From positions 1-64,000 of the forward strand of contig LADR01000042.1 of assembly GCA_000961655.1 (NCBI GenBank): 64,000 bases of DNA, written 5' to 3'. Shown piece by piece: positions 22,484 to 31,372 of this stretch (position 1 is its first letter; each line of letters starts with the position of its first letter). Below the pieces are notes generated by a model. The model saw only the letters and a program-made list of their open reading frames with translations, searched no databases and had not been told where the DNA came from. The DNA is from Desulfatitalea sp. BRH_c12. Its GTDB lineage: Bacteria > Desulfobacterota > Desulfobacteria > Desulfobacterales > Desulfosarcinaceae. The position numbers and the translations under genes are program-made.

Positions 22484-23929
22484 ATGCAAAGCAATATCGA
22501 CCGAATTCTCGCCTATTTCGAGCAGATCAATGCCATTCCACGCTGTTCGAAAAGTGAACGCGCGCTCGGCGAGTGGTTACATCAATGGGCAAAAAGCCAC
22601 GGTTTCGATGCGACCATGGATCCAGCCGGAAACCTGGTCGTGCGCGTACCGTCCAGTCCGGGAGGCAAGGTCCGGCCCACCGTCGTGCTGCAGGGGCATA
22701 TGGACATGGTTTGCGAAAAGACGCCGGATTCGGCGCATGATTTTTCAAAAGATCCTATTCGTTCTCACAGAGATGGCGATTGGCTGATGGCTGACCGCAC
22801 AACGTTGGGCGCAGATAACGGGATCGCCATCGCTTACGCCCTGGCTTTGGCTGAGGACGATACGATAACGCGGCCCCCATTGGAATTGCTGTTTACGGTG
22901 GATGAAGAAACCGGACTGAATGGCGTAAAAGCCATGGCGCCGGGCCTGATCAGCGGTACCATCATGATTAATCTGGATTCGGAAGACGAAGGTGTTTTTA
23001 CCATTGGTTGTGCTGGTGGTGTGGACACCACGCTGATGATGGCGTTGCAAAGGGACCCGCTGCCTTCCGAGTGGCCGCAATTCACCTTAACGGTGGGAGG
23101 TTTGAAGGGGGGCCATTCGGGTATCGATATTCACAAGCACCGGGCAAACGCCAACAAACTTCTGGCGCGCACGCTATCACGCATTGGTCAGGACAACCGC
23201 TTCCGCCTGATTTCAATCGATGGCGGCAGTCGCCACAATGCCATTGCCCGCGATGCCGTGGCATCGTTCGCCGTGGCGCCGGGCGCCGCGGAAACGATAG
23301 CTACCGCCGTTTCAGCAATGGAGCGAATTCTGCGACAAGAATATGCCGCTTCCGACAGCGATATTTTCTTAAAACTCGAGACAAGCCCGGTCAACGCACT
23401 GTTGGGTGCGACTCTGGAAAGCAGTGAACGCGCCATATCCCTGTTGCGCGCCCTTCCGCACGGTGTGGCCGGAATGTCGCCCACCCTGGAAGGTTTGGTG
23501 GAGACCTCAAACAATGTGGCCTTGGTCTCCTTCAAAGAGGACCGCCTGAGTATTCTTTCCAGTCAACGCAGTTCGGTGGCTTCGCGTTTGTCCGAGATAA
23601 CCGAAACCATTCATTCCGTGGCTGAATTGGCCGGGGCCCAGTTCAGGGATGAAAACAAATATCCCGCCTGGCAGCCTGATATGGCTGCCCCCCTGCTTGC
23701 CCAAGCGCAGACGATCTATCGTCGTTTGTTCTCCAAAGAGCCCGTTATCCAGGTGATTCATGCCGGTCTGGAGTGTGCGATCATCGCGGATCGTTATCCT
23801 GGAATGCAGATGATTTCCTTCGGCCCGACCATTCGAGACCCGCATTCGCCGACTGAGCGGATGCATATTCCTTCGGTCGCATTGGTAGGGCAGTTACTGG
23901 TAGGATTGCTCGAAGAACTGGGGCGATAA
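22484..23929 (+). CDS. pepD: Aminoacyl-histidine dipeptidase (PepD)
   Basis: A 481-residue M20-family metallopeptidase that hydrolyses dipeptides such as carnosine-type Xaa-His. The zinc-binding pattern is visible: GHMDMV (about residue 78), LGADNGI (about 110), DEETGLNG (about 141) and a C-terminal VIHAGLECA (about 423). The start MQSNIDRILAYFEQINAIPR is typical of PepD. AGGAG precedes ATG 22484. It appears to be a single-gene unit. Confidence 0.93.
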   Translation: MQSNIDRILAYFEQINAIPRCSKSERALGEWLHQWAKSHGFDATMDPAGNLVVRVPSSPGGKVRPTVVLQGHMDMVCEKTPDSAHDFSKDPIRSHRDGDWLMADRTTLGADNGIAIAYALALAEDDTITRPPLELLFTVDEETGLNGVKAMAPGLISGTIMINLDSEDEGVFTIGCAGGVDTTLMMALQRDPLPSEWPQFTLTVGGLKGGHSGIDIHKHRANANKLLARTLSRIGQDNRFRLISIDGGSRHNAIARDAVASFAVAPGAAETIATAVSAMERILRQEYAASDSDIFLKLETSPVNALLGATLESSERAISLLRALPHGVAGMSPTLEGLVETSNNVALVSFKEDRLSILSSQRSSVASRLSEITETIHSVAELAGAQFRDENKYPAWQPDMAAPLLAQAQTIYRRLFSKEPVIQVIHAGLECAIIADRYPGMQMISFGPTIRDPHSPTERMHIPSVALVGQLLVGLLEELGR

Positions 23930-24037
23930 TCTTATCGTGAAGCTTCGATAGGGTAGTTCAACCTGTATAGATTTGGATTTGTTGCGTTCAAGTGGTTTAA
24001 CAGCTGAACTTCGTATAAAGGATAGAATGGACGGACT

Positions 24038-24304
24038 ATGAAGGGTTCCTTGGACGATCTTTTGAAAAGACGCATTAAAACGCTGATTGTCGAAAATTGC
24101 GACCTGGACATTCAGATTGAAGACATCGACGACGAGGCGCCCTTGTTCGAAAGCGCTTCGATGTTGGAGCTCGATTCGATTGACGCATTGCAGATCTCGA
24201 TTGCCATCCAAAATACTTTCGGTATTGCCATCAGAGACAGTAAACAGATGCGCCGCGTCATGAAATCGATCAACAGCTTTGCCGACTATATCCAGCCGGA
24301 ATAG
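24038..24304 (+). CDS. Acyl carrier protein
   Basis: An 88-residue acidic acyl carrier protein. The phosphopantetheine attachment serine is Ser47 in LELDSIDALQ. The helical pattern and length fit ACP. Unlike the housekeeping AcpP, the motif is DSID rather than DSLD and the C-terminal half is more basic, which suggests a dedicated carrier. The ketosynthase gene follows after 8 bases; ACP, two ketosynthase-like proteins, a BtrH-like protein and a dehydratase lie within 5 kb, so this is likely the carrier of a specialised acyl chain. Confidence 0.92.
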   Translation: MKGSLDDLLKRRIKTLIVENCDLDIQIEDIDDEAPLFESASMLELDSIDALQISIAIQNTFGIAIRDSKQMRRVMKSINSFADYIQPE

Positions 24305-24312
24305 GGGTTCAC

Positions 24313-25479
24313 GTGAAAGACAAGGTCCATATTCGCGGTAAAGCGGCGCATTGTGCACTGGGCGATGATATTGACGCTATAGTAACGGCGATGCGCGAGC
24401 AGCGCGTATCGCTGAGCGATATGCCTTTGACGCTGATCAATATGGATTACAGCCGTCCGTATTTCAGGCTGTCAGCAAGCAGCGCCGGCGCTTCAACGGA
24501 TATGGAAACGCGCTTTTATGATGTGCTGTACCGGGTGATTGAAAAGGCCATTCGCGATGCAGGCCTGTCATCTCAGGAAACAGAGCGCATGGCCATTTTC
24601 TTTGGCAGCACATCGATTGATATTCCAATCTATGAAGAACATTACCGAAATGCGCAGCATGTCTTATCTCAAAGCGCTTCGGGGTACGGTAATATTGCCA
24701 GTGAAATAACCAAGCGCTTTCATACCGGCGCGGCCAGTTATACTTTTACCACGGCGTGTACCTCCAGCGCCAATGCGTTTTTATATGCGGCCGCCATGAT
24801 TTCACAAGGCTTTATCGAGCGCGCTTTGGTTGTGGGCTACGATCTTTTCAGCCATATCGGATTCTGCGGCTTCGAAGCCTTGAAACTGATCACAGCGCCG
24901 CCTTATCGGCCCTTCGACAAAAACCGGCAGGGCATCATTATGGGAGAGGGGTGTGGCGCGGTCGTGCTTGACAAAGCGGGTGGGTCCCCGGATGATTTTT
25001 ACTTTCTGGGAGGCGCCAATGCCTGTGATACCCACAGTGTCACCACCCATGATCCGCAGGGCGCAGCTATTGCCAAGGTGATGCGCGCGGCCTTGATGCA
25101 GGCCGGGGTAGATGCGCAAGCCATTGAAGCCGTCAAAGCACATGCCACTGGCAGTTATCACAACGATCTGACCGAATGCAACGGGCTGAAGCAGGTTTTC
25201 GGGAGCCAGATACCGCCGGTCACGGGCTTGAAGCCTTTCATCGGACACACCGTGGGGGCCTGCGGGGTGATCGAAATGATTCTTTTCAGCGAAGCGATCA
25301 AGGCTGGTTTTATTCCGCCTACGTTGGGCTATGAAATACACGACGAGGAGTTGGCCGTAGCCCCCTTGACCCAGGCACTGGCGATAAAAACCGGGACTTT
25401 TCTGCTCAACTATTTTGGTTTTGGCGGTAATTGCGTTTCCCTGGTCATTGCCAACCAAAAAAGCTTCGGAAACCCCTGA
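24313..25479 (+). CDS. Beta-ketoacyl-ACP synthase (KAS I/II type)
   Basis: A 388-residue thiolase-fold condensing enzyme. The Cys-His-His triad is complete: Cys149 in TACTSSANA, His277 in KAHATG and His312 in FIGHTVGA. It elongates acyl chains with malonyl-ACP. Start GTG 24313 follows AGGGG. It is slightly shorter than FabF (about 410) and its N-terminal region is unusual, so it is probably not the housekeeping FabF. The degenerate partner encoded next suggests a ketosynthase/chain-length-factor pair, as in type II polyketide and aryl polyene systems. Confidence 0.9.
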   Translation: MKDKVHIRGKAAHCALGDDIDAIVTAMREQRVSLSDMPLTLINMDYSRPYFRLSASSAGASTDMETRFYDVLYRVIEKAIRDAGLSSQETERMAIFFGSTSIDIPIYEEHYRNAQHVLSQSASGYGNIASEITKRFHTGAASYTFTTACTSSANAFLYAAAMISQGFIERALVVGYDLFSHIGFCGFEALKLITAPPYRPFDKNRQGIIMGEGCGAVVLDKAGGSPDDFYFLGGANACDTHSVTTHDPQGAAIAKVMRAALMQAGVDAQAIEAVKAHATGSYHNDLTECNGLKQVFGSQIPPVTGLKPFIGHTVGACGVIEMILFSEAIKAGFIPPTLGYEIHDEELAVAPLTQALAIKTGTFLLNYFGFGGNCVSLVIANQKSFGNP

Positions 25480-25538
25480 CGGATTTTCACGTTTACTTTC
25501 AACCCCGGCATAGCCGGCTATAGGCAGGTCCGTTCCCC

Positions 25539-26411
25539 ATGTATATCCACAGTTTCGGGCGTTTTGTCGGCCATCCCGTCGAAGATATCAAATACTACAA
25601 ACAGGACGTCAGCCAATATACCCAGTTGCATTTCCGGCGGGCCAACCGATTTGTTTTGCTCTCGCTGGCTGGCGCTTGCCGCTGTGTTCATGGCCGCGGC
25701 ATCGGGAAGGACACAGGTGTCTATCTGACCACGGAAAATGGGAACCTGGGCGACACGGAAGCCGTCCTCGACCAGATTTTTCATCAGCACCAATTCCCCA
25801 TGCCTTATAATTTCATCAACACCATGAGCAACACGGCTTCTTTTTACGTGGCCCAGAGCCTGGAACTCTTCGGGCGCAACCTGACGCTATCAAGCAAGCA
25901 GTTTTCTTTTGAAAGAGGGCTTGAACTGCTGCGCAGCGACCAGCTTTGCGGGGCTGTCAAGGAGGCGTTGATCGGTGGTGTGGATGAGGCTTACTTTTCA
26001 GGTCAGCAGTTCGCAACCAAATTCGAGCGCAATGCAGATACCATCGATATGGTCGAAGGCAGTTGTTGGCTGTTGATCAAAGATCGGGAAGAAGGTGCGC
26101 TGGGTCGCGTTGCTGCGATAGAGACATTCGCAAATATGTCCCAGGTGCTCTCCTGGATGAAGGCGCGTGCTTTCCAGGGGCCGGTGCAGGCGGGTTTTGG
26201 CCTGTTGATGTCCGCACCCGAGAAACAAGCCATTATCGTTGCCTTGCCCCATTCAAGTCCGTTTGATTACATCTCGGATTATGGCTATTACGACTCGGCG
26301 ACGGCCTGTGGTGTGACCGCTTTTCTGGAGCGCTACCAGGGCAATTGTCTGGTTCACGTCAACAAGGACTTCCTTGGACAATTCGTGGTGCTCGTCATCG
26401 AGCAACGATAG
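25539..26411 (+). CDS. Degenerate ketosynthase-like protein
   Basis: A 290-residue protein with thiolase-like features but no active-site cysteine: the equivalent region reads NTMSNTASFYVAQSL (about residues 92-106). Later segments IGGVDEAYFS (about 147-156) and DMVEGSCWLLI match the GG-D and EG-A pattern of ketosynthases. The second histidine region is missing and the protein is about 100 residues short. It is 59 bases downstream of the intact ketosynthase. The likely role is a chain-length-factor-like or scaffolding partner; a decayed enzyme is the alternative. Confidence 0.72.
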   Translation: MYIHSFGRFVGHPVEDIKYYKQDVSQYTQLHFRRANRFVLLSLAGACRCVHGRGIGKDTGVYLTTENGNLGDTEAVLDQIFHQHQFPMPYNFINTMSNTASFYVAQSLELFGRNLTLSSKQFSFERGLELLRSDQLCGAVKEALIGGVDEAYFSGQQFATKFERNADTIDMVEGSCWLLIKDREEGALGRVAAIETFANMSQVLSWMKARAFQGPVQAGFGLLMSAPEKQAIIVALPHSSPFDYISDYGYYDSATACGVTAFLERYQGNCLVHVNKDFLGQFVVLVIEQR

Positions 26412-26426
26412 ACCCTGCCGCATGGG

Positions 26427-26458
26427 CCGGGTGGATGCTGGCGCGGGCCACCACCCGG
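26427..26458. terminator. Stem-loop between converging genes
   Basis: CCGGGTGG (26427-26434) pairs with CCACCCGG (26451-26458) across 16 bases. It sits between the ketosynthase-like gene and the oppositely oriented BtrH-like gene, a position suited to a bidirectional terminator. There is no T-tract. Confidence 0.4.
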
Positions 26459-26540
26459 GCGCCGGTATGTGCTGGCGCACTTCAGACCTTTGGCCGACCC
26501 TGCTTACGGAGAGTATTTGAGTCGGCCAGTCGTCTTCCGC

Positions 26541-27551
26541 TCAGTGCGATCTATTCAACGACTTGAGCAAAGTATAGATCTGTCGCTCCGTTTCGCCGCA
26601 CTGGCGCAGCAGGTTGGCGATGTGGTCCGGAGCGGCCGCGTCCGGATTCTTTTTGACGACCCTGGCGCACGCCAGAGCGAAAAGCCGCCACTGGTCGCCG
26701 GCTTCGGTCATGCGCGCCGAGGCCTCTTGCAGTACAGGCCAACCGGTTGCAGCAAATGCTTCCTGCAAAAAAGAAGCATACATGAAACGAAAACCACCGC
26801 CACCTGTGCCGATTTCTTCTTGCATACGCACCACGTTGCCCAGAAACAAACGCGTATAGCGTTCATCCGCCTTATTGGCAAGTTGGGCCACGCGTCGCGC
26901 CAGCAAAAGGATGCCTTTGATACCAATCCAGGGTAAAGGCGCGTACAGCATCATGCGCACAGTCTTTTTGATGGAAAGTTTGATCAGTCGCGGAAGATCG
27001 AGTCCTGCCGGCGGGCCAAGAGGATAGTGGGCCAGTCCCTTGGGTGCGCTCAGTCCCTTGGCGAAACGGGCCAGTTTTAAATCGGCGACTTTGATGCGTT
27101 CGATGTGATCGAAGACAGGATCGCTGACCAGGTAGTCGTCCGCATCCTTGCCGATGATGATAATGTTGTGCGCGTTGAAGTGAAAGCGCATCTCGGGAGG
27201 AAAATACGTGGTGTAATACGCCGAGGTCTGCAAGCCGACCAAACGGCCCTCGCGCACATGCGCGTCCAGTTCGTCCATGGCTTGAGCCTGGTTGCGGTAG
27301 GTTTTAAGACAGTAGGGCATGCCCAGACGTTTGGGGAATTTTTTGACGATATGGCCGGGAAACATGCGATAAGAAACCAGGGGCATGTTGCCGAACTTCA
27401 TAAAAGGCAGATAGGCGAAGCACAACGTTCCGGAGAGGCCGAAAACCATGGGCTCGGAAAGTTCCACGCCTTGGTGCATCAACAGGGCCGACATGACACC
27501 ACTTTCACAGTGGGCAAAGTGTTGGTGCTGGAAATCAGGAATCTGGGTCAA
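26541..27551 (-). CDS. BtrH-like N-terminal domain protein, putative acyl-ACP acyltransferase
   Basis: A 336-residue protein whose N-terminal half has the papain-like arrangement of BtrH N-terminal domains: Cys15 in HFAHCESG, His128 in HFNAHNIII and Asp144 in YLVSDP as a possible triad. The C-terminal half (about 190-330) is helical and resembles DUF4872. BtrH in butirosin synthesis moves an acyl group from an ACP to an amine, so here the protein could unload the acyl chain from the neighbouring ACP. The start is TTG 27551, ten bases after AAGGAG; it overlaps the end of the upstream gene by 17 bases. Confidence 0.75.
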   Translation of the reverse strand: MTQIPDFQHQHFAHCESGVMSALLMHQGVELSEPMVFGLSGTLCFAYLPFMKFGNMPLVSYRMFPGHIVKKFPKRLGMPYCLKTYRNQAQAMDELDAHVREGRLVGLQTSAYYTTYFPPEMRFHFNAHNIIIIGKDADDYLVSDPVFDHIERIKVADLKLARFAKGLSAPKGLAHYPLGPPAGLDLPRLIKLSIKKTVRMMLYAPLPWIGIKGILLLARRVAQLANKADERYTRLFLGNVVRMQEEIGTGGGGFRFMYASFLQEAFAATGWPVLQEASARMTEAGDQWRLFALACARVVKKNPDAAAPDHIANLLRQCGETERQIYTLLKSLNRSH

Positions 27552-27960
27552 TGGTAGTATTCTCCTTGAAGTTCTTGAGCGCAGCAAGCTGGATGCGGAA
27601 CAGATCAGCATAACGTTGGAGCATGCGGTCATTGAGTTTTCTGAAGACCTTGGGGTTGAGATGACGCCGGACACGCCAGCGGGCGATCCCCATCGCCTGG
27701 GCCAATGCGGGGATATCCATCAGCCGCTTGTACACGAAGAATTCGATCGGCGAACTTTTTCCTTGCAGCACGCGTTGTTTGGCTTGCGCAGCCAGTACTT
27801 CAAAGTCGGCCAGCACATCCCGCAGGACCACCTCTTCGACTTCCCAGCCATTGGTGGCTGTTTTGGTATAGCGCCCCTTGGCGTCCACGGCATACACGGC
27901 TTTGGTGCCGTATCCTTTGAATGTCCGGATTTGATCCTGAGGGACATCGTCTATTTTCAT
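27535..27960 (-). CDS. Small protein coupled to the BtrH-like gene
   Basis: A 141-residue soluble protein of unknown family. A beta-rich start (GYGTKAVYAVDAKGRYTK) is followed by a helical, basic C-terminal half with MGIARWRVRRHLNPKVF and repeated hydrophobic heptads. ATG 27960 has GAGGAGA at ideal spacing. Its 3' end overlaps the start of the BtrH-like gene, so the two are translated together. Probably an accessory subunit of the acyl-transfer step; this is inferred from position only. Confidence 0.75.
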   Translation of the reverse strand: MKIDDVPQDQIRTFKGYGTKAVYAVDAKGRYTKTATNGWEVEEVVLRDVLADFEVLAAQAKQRVLQGKSSPIEFFVYKRLMDIPALAQAMGIARWRVRRHLNPKVFRKLNDRMLQRYADLFRIQLAALKNFKENTTIDPDS

Positions 27961-28283
27961 CGTATCTCCTCGACAGCGCCTTGGGCACAGCGGCAATCGG
28001 GTGGATCGCTTTCGTGCTTTACAGCCTGATTCAGTTACCGTATAAACACATTATAATAGCTTGTATTTACATGGGGTTCAACCCAAAAGCGCAAAAACGC
28101 GTTCGCCCCAGGATAACCGCATTTGCGTATGGGTCCGCATTTCAGAAAAGGCACATCGTTCTTTTTTAGGGGCCAACCATGAGTACGCGCGGTGCAAGGA
28201 GATGTCGGTTGATCTCTGGGGCGAATGGACACCTTGATGGTCACGCGGCTTATGGTCAGCATGCTTATGGGCACGATGCGCGC

Positions 28284-28426
28284 TGTAGGGGCGACCGGCG
28301 GTCGCCCGCGCAAACCCTTTGTGTTCGGACATCGCACAGGCTGGCGCGGAAATATTCACCCGCACGCATGCTTGCCGTAGATGGTGGTTTTGCACCCGCA
28401 CCGGGCGACCGCCGGTCGCCCCTACA
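28284..28426. repeat. Family A MITE-like element, copy 3
   Basis: The 25-base terminal inverted repeats (28284-28308 and 28402-28426) are identical to those at 312-455; the interior has diverged. The upstream stretch from about 28118 also matches the sequence around 183-230, so the mobile or amplified unit may be composite, about 300 bases. Confidence 0.85.
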
Positions 28427-28502
28427 GGTGGAACCCCTTGCGATAACCCCGCTGAAAAGGGCCTGCGCATGGTCCGCAGGAAAAAGGTGATAGCCGGTGA
28501 TT

Positions 28503-28946
28503 ATGAATATAGAAGATTTGCTACCCCATAGGGGGCGTATGCGCCTGATCGACACCATTCTGGAAGTGGACCAAGCGCATGCTGTCACCGAGGCGACGGT
28601 CGCAGCGCAGTGGCCGCTGACAACCGCACAAGGCGCGAGCCCGCTGGTGCTGATCGAACTGGCTGCTCAAACCGCTGGCGTGTGTTTCGGATGGCAGGAA
28701 TTGCAAAAGCCGGTTGATCTCAGAGATGCGGCCCGAGGATGGCTTGTGGGGGTTAAAAAAGCCCTGTTCCACATCGACCGAATCAGCTTTCCGTCCTGCA
28801 TTGTCACCCGCACGCAAACTTTTTTGCAGGTCGAACAGTACAAAGAAATTGTCGCTACGGCATCCCTTGGGGAGCGGACGATTGCAGAGATCCATCTGCA
28901 GGTGCTGCAGGCGGATCAAAGTGCTTTTCATGATCCGGCTGACTGA
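28503..28946 (+). CDS. Hotdog-fold 3-hydroxyacyl-ACP dehydratase-like protein
   Basis: A 147-residue single hotdog domain. LLPHRGRMRLIDTI (about residues 5-18) carries the FabZ/FabA-type catalytic His, and LIELAAQTAGVCFGW (about 50-64) carries the acidic residue of the central helix. It resembles ApeP-type dehydratases of aryl polyene clusters more than housekeeping FabZ. ATG 28503 is chosen; an in-frame GTG lies at 28497, with AAGGTG at 28484-28489 upstream of both. A family A repeat separates it from the BtrH-like operon, but it belongs functionally to the same acyl cassette. Confidence 0.8.
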   Translation: MNIEDLLPHRGRMRLIDTILEVDQAHAVTEATVAAQWPLTTAQGASPLVLIELAAQTAGVCFGWQELQKPVDLRDAARGWLVGVKKALFHIDRISFPSCIVTRTQTFLQVEQYKEIVATASLGERTIAEIHLQVLQADQSAFHDPAD

Positions 28947-28971
28947 GACAATCATAGAGCGCGACACGTTT

Positions 28972-29410
28972 CTACTCGTCACCTCAGCAACCGGATACCC
29001 AGTAATCTCAGTATCTATCCAGCCAGGTAGGGTGGGCATCGCCCAGGGCATCGCCCACCATGGTCTTATGTCGGTCGCCTCTATGATCGGCTCTACTCAA
29101 CGTTTCATTGCGATCCGGTGTCTATCCAGTCGCTCGGGCGAGATTCGTGTCAGAAACCGATGATATTGTTTTCGGGGAAGATTGGTGAGCAATGCCCACC
29201 CTACGTTCTACTCGTCACACAGCAACCGGATACCCATCTATCCAGCCAGGTAGGGTGGGCATCGCCCACCATGGTCTTATGTCGGACGCCTCTATGATCG
29301 GCTGTACTCAACGTTTCATTGCGATCCGGTGTCTATGCAATCGCTCGGGCGAGATCAGTGTCAGAAACCGATGATATTGTTTGCGGGAAGATTGGTGGGC
29401 AATGCCCCAT
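28972..29410. repeat. Tandem family B repeat block
   Basis: Two adjacent units (28972-29207 and 29208-29410) begin with CTACTCGTCAC and contain the family B element. Each element opens with GTAGGGTGGGCATCGCCC (29027 and 29250); the first closes with the inverted arm at 29184-29204, the second is cut off at about 29410. The first unit has small internal insertions. No coding content is supported. Confidence 0.8.
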
Positions 29411-29412
29411 TA

Positions 29413-29446
29413 TGTAATTATCCAATTCGCTCCAGTGACAATTGGT
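29413..29446. repeat. Family C repeat arm, fragment
   Basis: TAATTATCCAATTCGCTCCA followed by GTGACAATT matches one terminal arm of the family C elements at 36940, 39127 and 60121. It abuts the truncated family B unit, which suggests that one element inserted in or recombined with the other. Confidence 0.55.
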
Positions 29447-29552
29447 GTGGGATACTTTATACTGTTGCCTGGATTACACTACGAGCCCCATATCTGAGCC
29501 TCGCCATTTTTGGTAAAATTAACTTGGTTTTTTTCTATATCAGGAGGATCCA

Positions 29553-30638
29553 ATTAAGCGCCGTCTACGAAAATGGGCCGGTATTGCAACGGCAGCGGCA
29601 GCCTTGATCGTCGTTGCCTCCACGGTGTTACCTCTGATACGGTCGAACGAGTGGTGGATCAGGTGGTTTGATTTTCCGCGTCTTCAGATATTGGTGGTTG
29701 GATTTGCCGTGGTCGGTTTGCAGGTGCTGTTGGGAATGAAGATGGGTCGATTTCGAGCAGTTCTGCTTTCAGCACTGCTGCTATCGATCGGGTATCAGGC
29801 CTACCAAATATGTCCCTACACGCCACTGGCTGGTGTGCAGGTCAAGGACGCCATCGGACGCGACAATGACGTTGTCGTGCGTATCCTTACGGCGAATGTA
29901 TTGATGGACAACCGCGATGCCGAAAGCTACTTGTCAGTATTGGCGGATGCGGACCCGGACATCATTCTGACCACCGAGACCGACGACTGGTGGGCGGAGC
30001 AATTGAAAGTACTTGATCGGCTCTACCCTTACAAGGTGACCTACCCGCTTGAGAATACCTATGGCATGATCCTCCATTCACGATTCCCGCTGATCGAGCC
30101 TTCCGTCCAGTTTCTCGTTGAACCCATGGTGCCGTCGATACACACCGGCATGCGGCTGCCAGGCGGTGATCGGCTTCAACTTATCGGGCTTCATCCGCGC
30201 CCTCCCGGCCCGACTGAAAACGAGGAGAGCACGCAGAGAGATGCCGAGTTGATCATTGCCGGCAGATCTGTGAAGAGATCGGACAGGCCGGTTATCGTTA
30301 TTGGTGACCTCAACGATGTGGCGTGGTCCCATACGACTTCTCTTTTTCAAGAGATCAGCGGATTGCTCGATCCGCGGATCGGAAGAGGCATGTTCAATTC
30401 ATACCATGCGGATTATTTGTTCATTCGATTCCCTCTGGACCATATATTTCATTCGGAGCATTTTAAACTTATCGAAATGCGGCGACTGCCCCATATCGGG
30501 TCCGATCATTTCCCTATTTATGCTGCCTTGAGTTATCATCCGCGCAAAGATGCTGCGCAGCAACCGGATTCGCCGGACCCCGATGAACAAGAAGAGGCTG
30601 ACGAGACCGTTGAAGAAGCATTTGAAAAAAAGCATTAG
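29553..30638 (+). CDS. EEP-superfamily membrane-anchored phosphatase/nuclease
   Basis: About 361 residues with an N-terminal basic segment, two or three hydrophobic segments (about residues 8-90) and a C-terminal endonuclease/exonuclease/phosphatase domain. Visible motifs are TANVLMDN, TTETDDWW, GLHPRPP, VIGDLND and the final GSDHFPI with its catalytic His. Substrates of such membrane EEP proteins are unknown. There is no ATG, GTG or TTG between the upstream in-frame stop at 29520 and residue 18; a perfect AGGAGG (29542-29547) lies five bases before ATT 29553, giving a natural N-terminus. A TTG at 29604 is the conventional alternative. The C-terminus is acidic and charged. Confidence 0.8.
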   Translation: MKRRLRKWAGIATAAAALIVVASTVLPLIRSNEWWIRWFDFPRLQILVVGFAVVGLQVLLGMKMGRFRAVLLSALLLSIGYQAYQICPYTPLAGVQVKDAIGRDNDVVVRILTANVLMDNRDAESYLSVLADADPDIILTTETDDWWAEQLKVLDRLYPYKVTYPLENTYGMILHSRFPLIEPSVQFLVEPMVPSIHTGMRLPGGDRLQLIGLHPRPPGPTENEESTQRDAELIIAGRSVKRSDRPVIVIGDLNDVAWSHTTSLFQEISGLLDPRIGRGMFNSYHADYLFIRFPLDHIFHSEHFKLIEMRRLPHIGSDHFPIYAALSYHPRKDAAQQPDSPDPDEQEEADETVEEAFEKKH

Positions 30639-30688
30639 CCTGTCAGAGATTCAGGTCACAAACCATCCATTGGCGGAGAACGTTTTCC

Positions 30689-31207
30689 ATGGACATCTAC
30701 AAGACCATTTTATTTACATCGAACCTATCTGAAAACAGTCGCTATACTTTTACACATGCCGCTCGATTGGCCAAATGTTTCGGTTCGAAGATCGTTTTGC
30801 TGTATGTCATAGATGCGACCACAGGACAGCTTCACTATAGAATATCAGGGCTTTTCGGCGAGAACAGATGGAGGGAAATGCTTAAAGATCATATGAAAGC
30901 GGCCAAGCGGGCGCTGACGGGTAAAGTGTCTTCAAAGCAGTTGATTCAGGTAGCCCTGGATGCTTTTTGTAATGATGAAGGGATATCGGGAGCAGAGGTT
31001 GGGGTTGCAGGACATGAAGTCATCATCAAAGAAGGTGACGTTGTTAAAACAATTTTGGCGCAAAGTGAGCTGAGCCATTGCGATTTGATCATCATGGGAT
31101 CCAGTAAAGGCCTTTTAAGCGGAACAACTATAGGGAATACAATAAAGTCGGTGCTGAAAGGGTCGAAAGTTCCTGTGTTGGTGGTGCCGCCTGCACCAAC
31201 AGAATAG
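30689..31207 (+). CDS. Universal stress protein, UspA family
   Basis: A 172-residue single Usp domain. The N-terminus DIYKTILFTSNLSENSRYTF is typical. The ATP-binding loop GSSKGLLSGTTIGNTIKSVL (about residues 139-158) fits the G-2x-G-9x-G(S/T) pattern of nucleotide-binding Usps, followed by VPVLVVP. Such proteins help cells survive stress and often bind ATP. The gene begins 50 bases after the EEP gene and may be co-transcribed with it. Confidence 0.9.
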   Translation: MDIYKTILFTSNLSENSRYTFTHAARLAKCFGSKIVLLYVIDATTGQLHYRISGLFGENRWREMLKDHMKAAKRALTGKVSSKQLIQVALDAFCNDEGISGAEVGVAGHEVIIKEGDVVKTILAQSELSHCDLIIMGSSKGLLSGTTIGNTIKSVLKGSKVPVLVVPPAPTE

Positions 31208-31372
31208 GTCCGGTTCCACCTCCATCAATCGCATGTAGTAAATCACGCTGGCAGAATTTTTAAGGGGTATTTTTGATCCCAAACTGCTTTCAGGCGTTTG
31301 GTTTGTAAACCGCCTTTCAGGGATGCAGGTTACCGCCATGTGGCGTAGGATCCCGAAATTTTCCCTATCCAG

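Noticed and set aside
24304-24320. Second parS-like sequence (TTCACGTGAA)
   Set aside because: Only the central 10 bases match; the outer parS bases are absent and it overlaps a GTG start.
24038-28946. Classification of the cassette as an aryl polyene cluster
   Set aside because: ACP, ketosynthase pair and dehydratase fit, but the acyltransferase, ligase, glycosyl/acyl transferase and export genes are missing and BtrH is foreign to that pathway.
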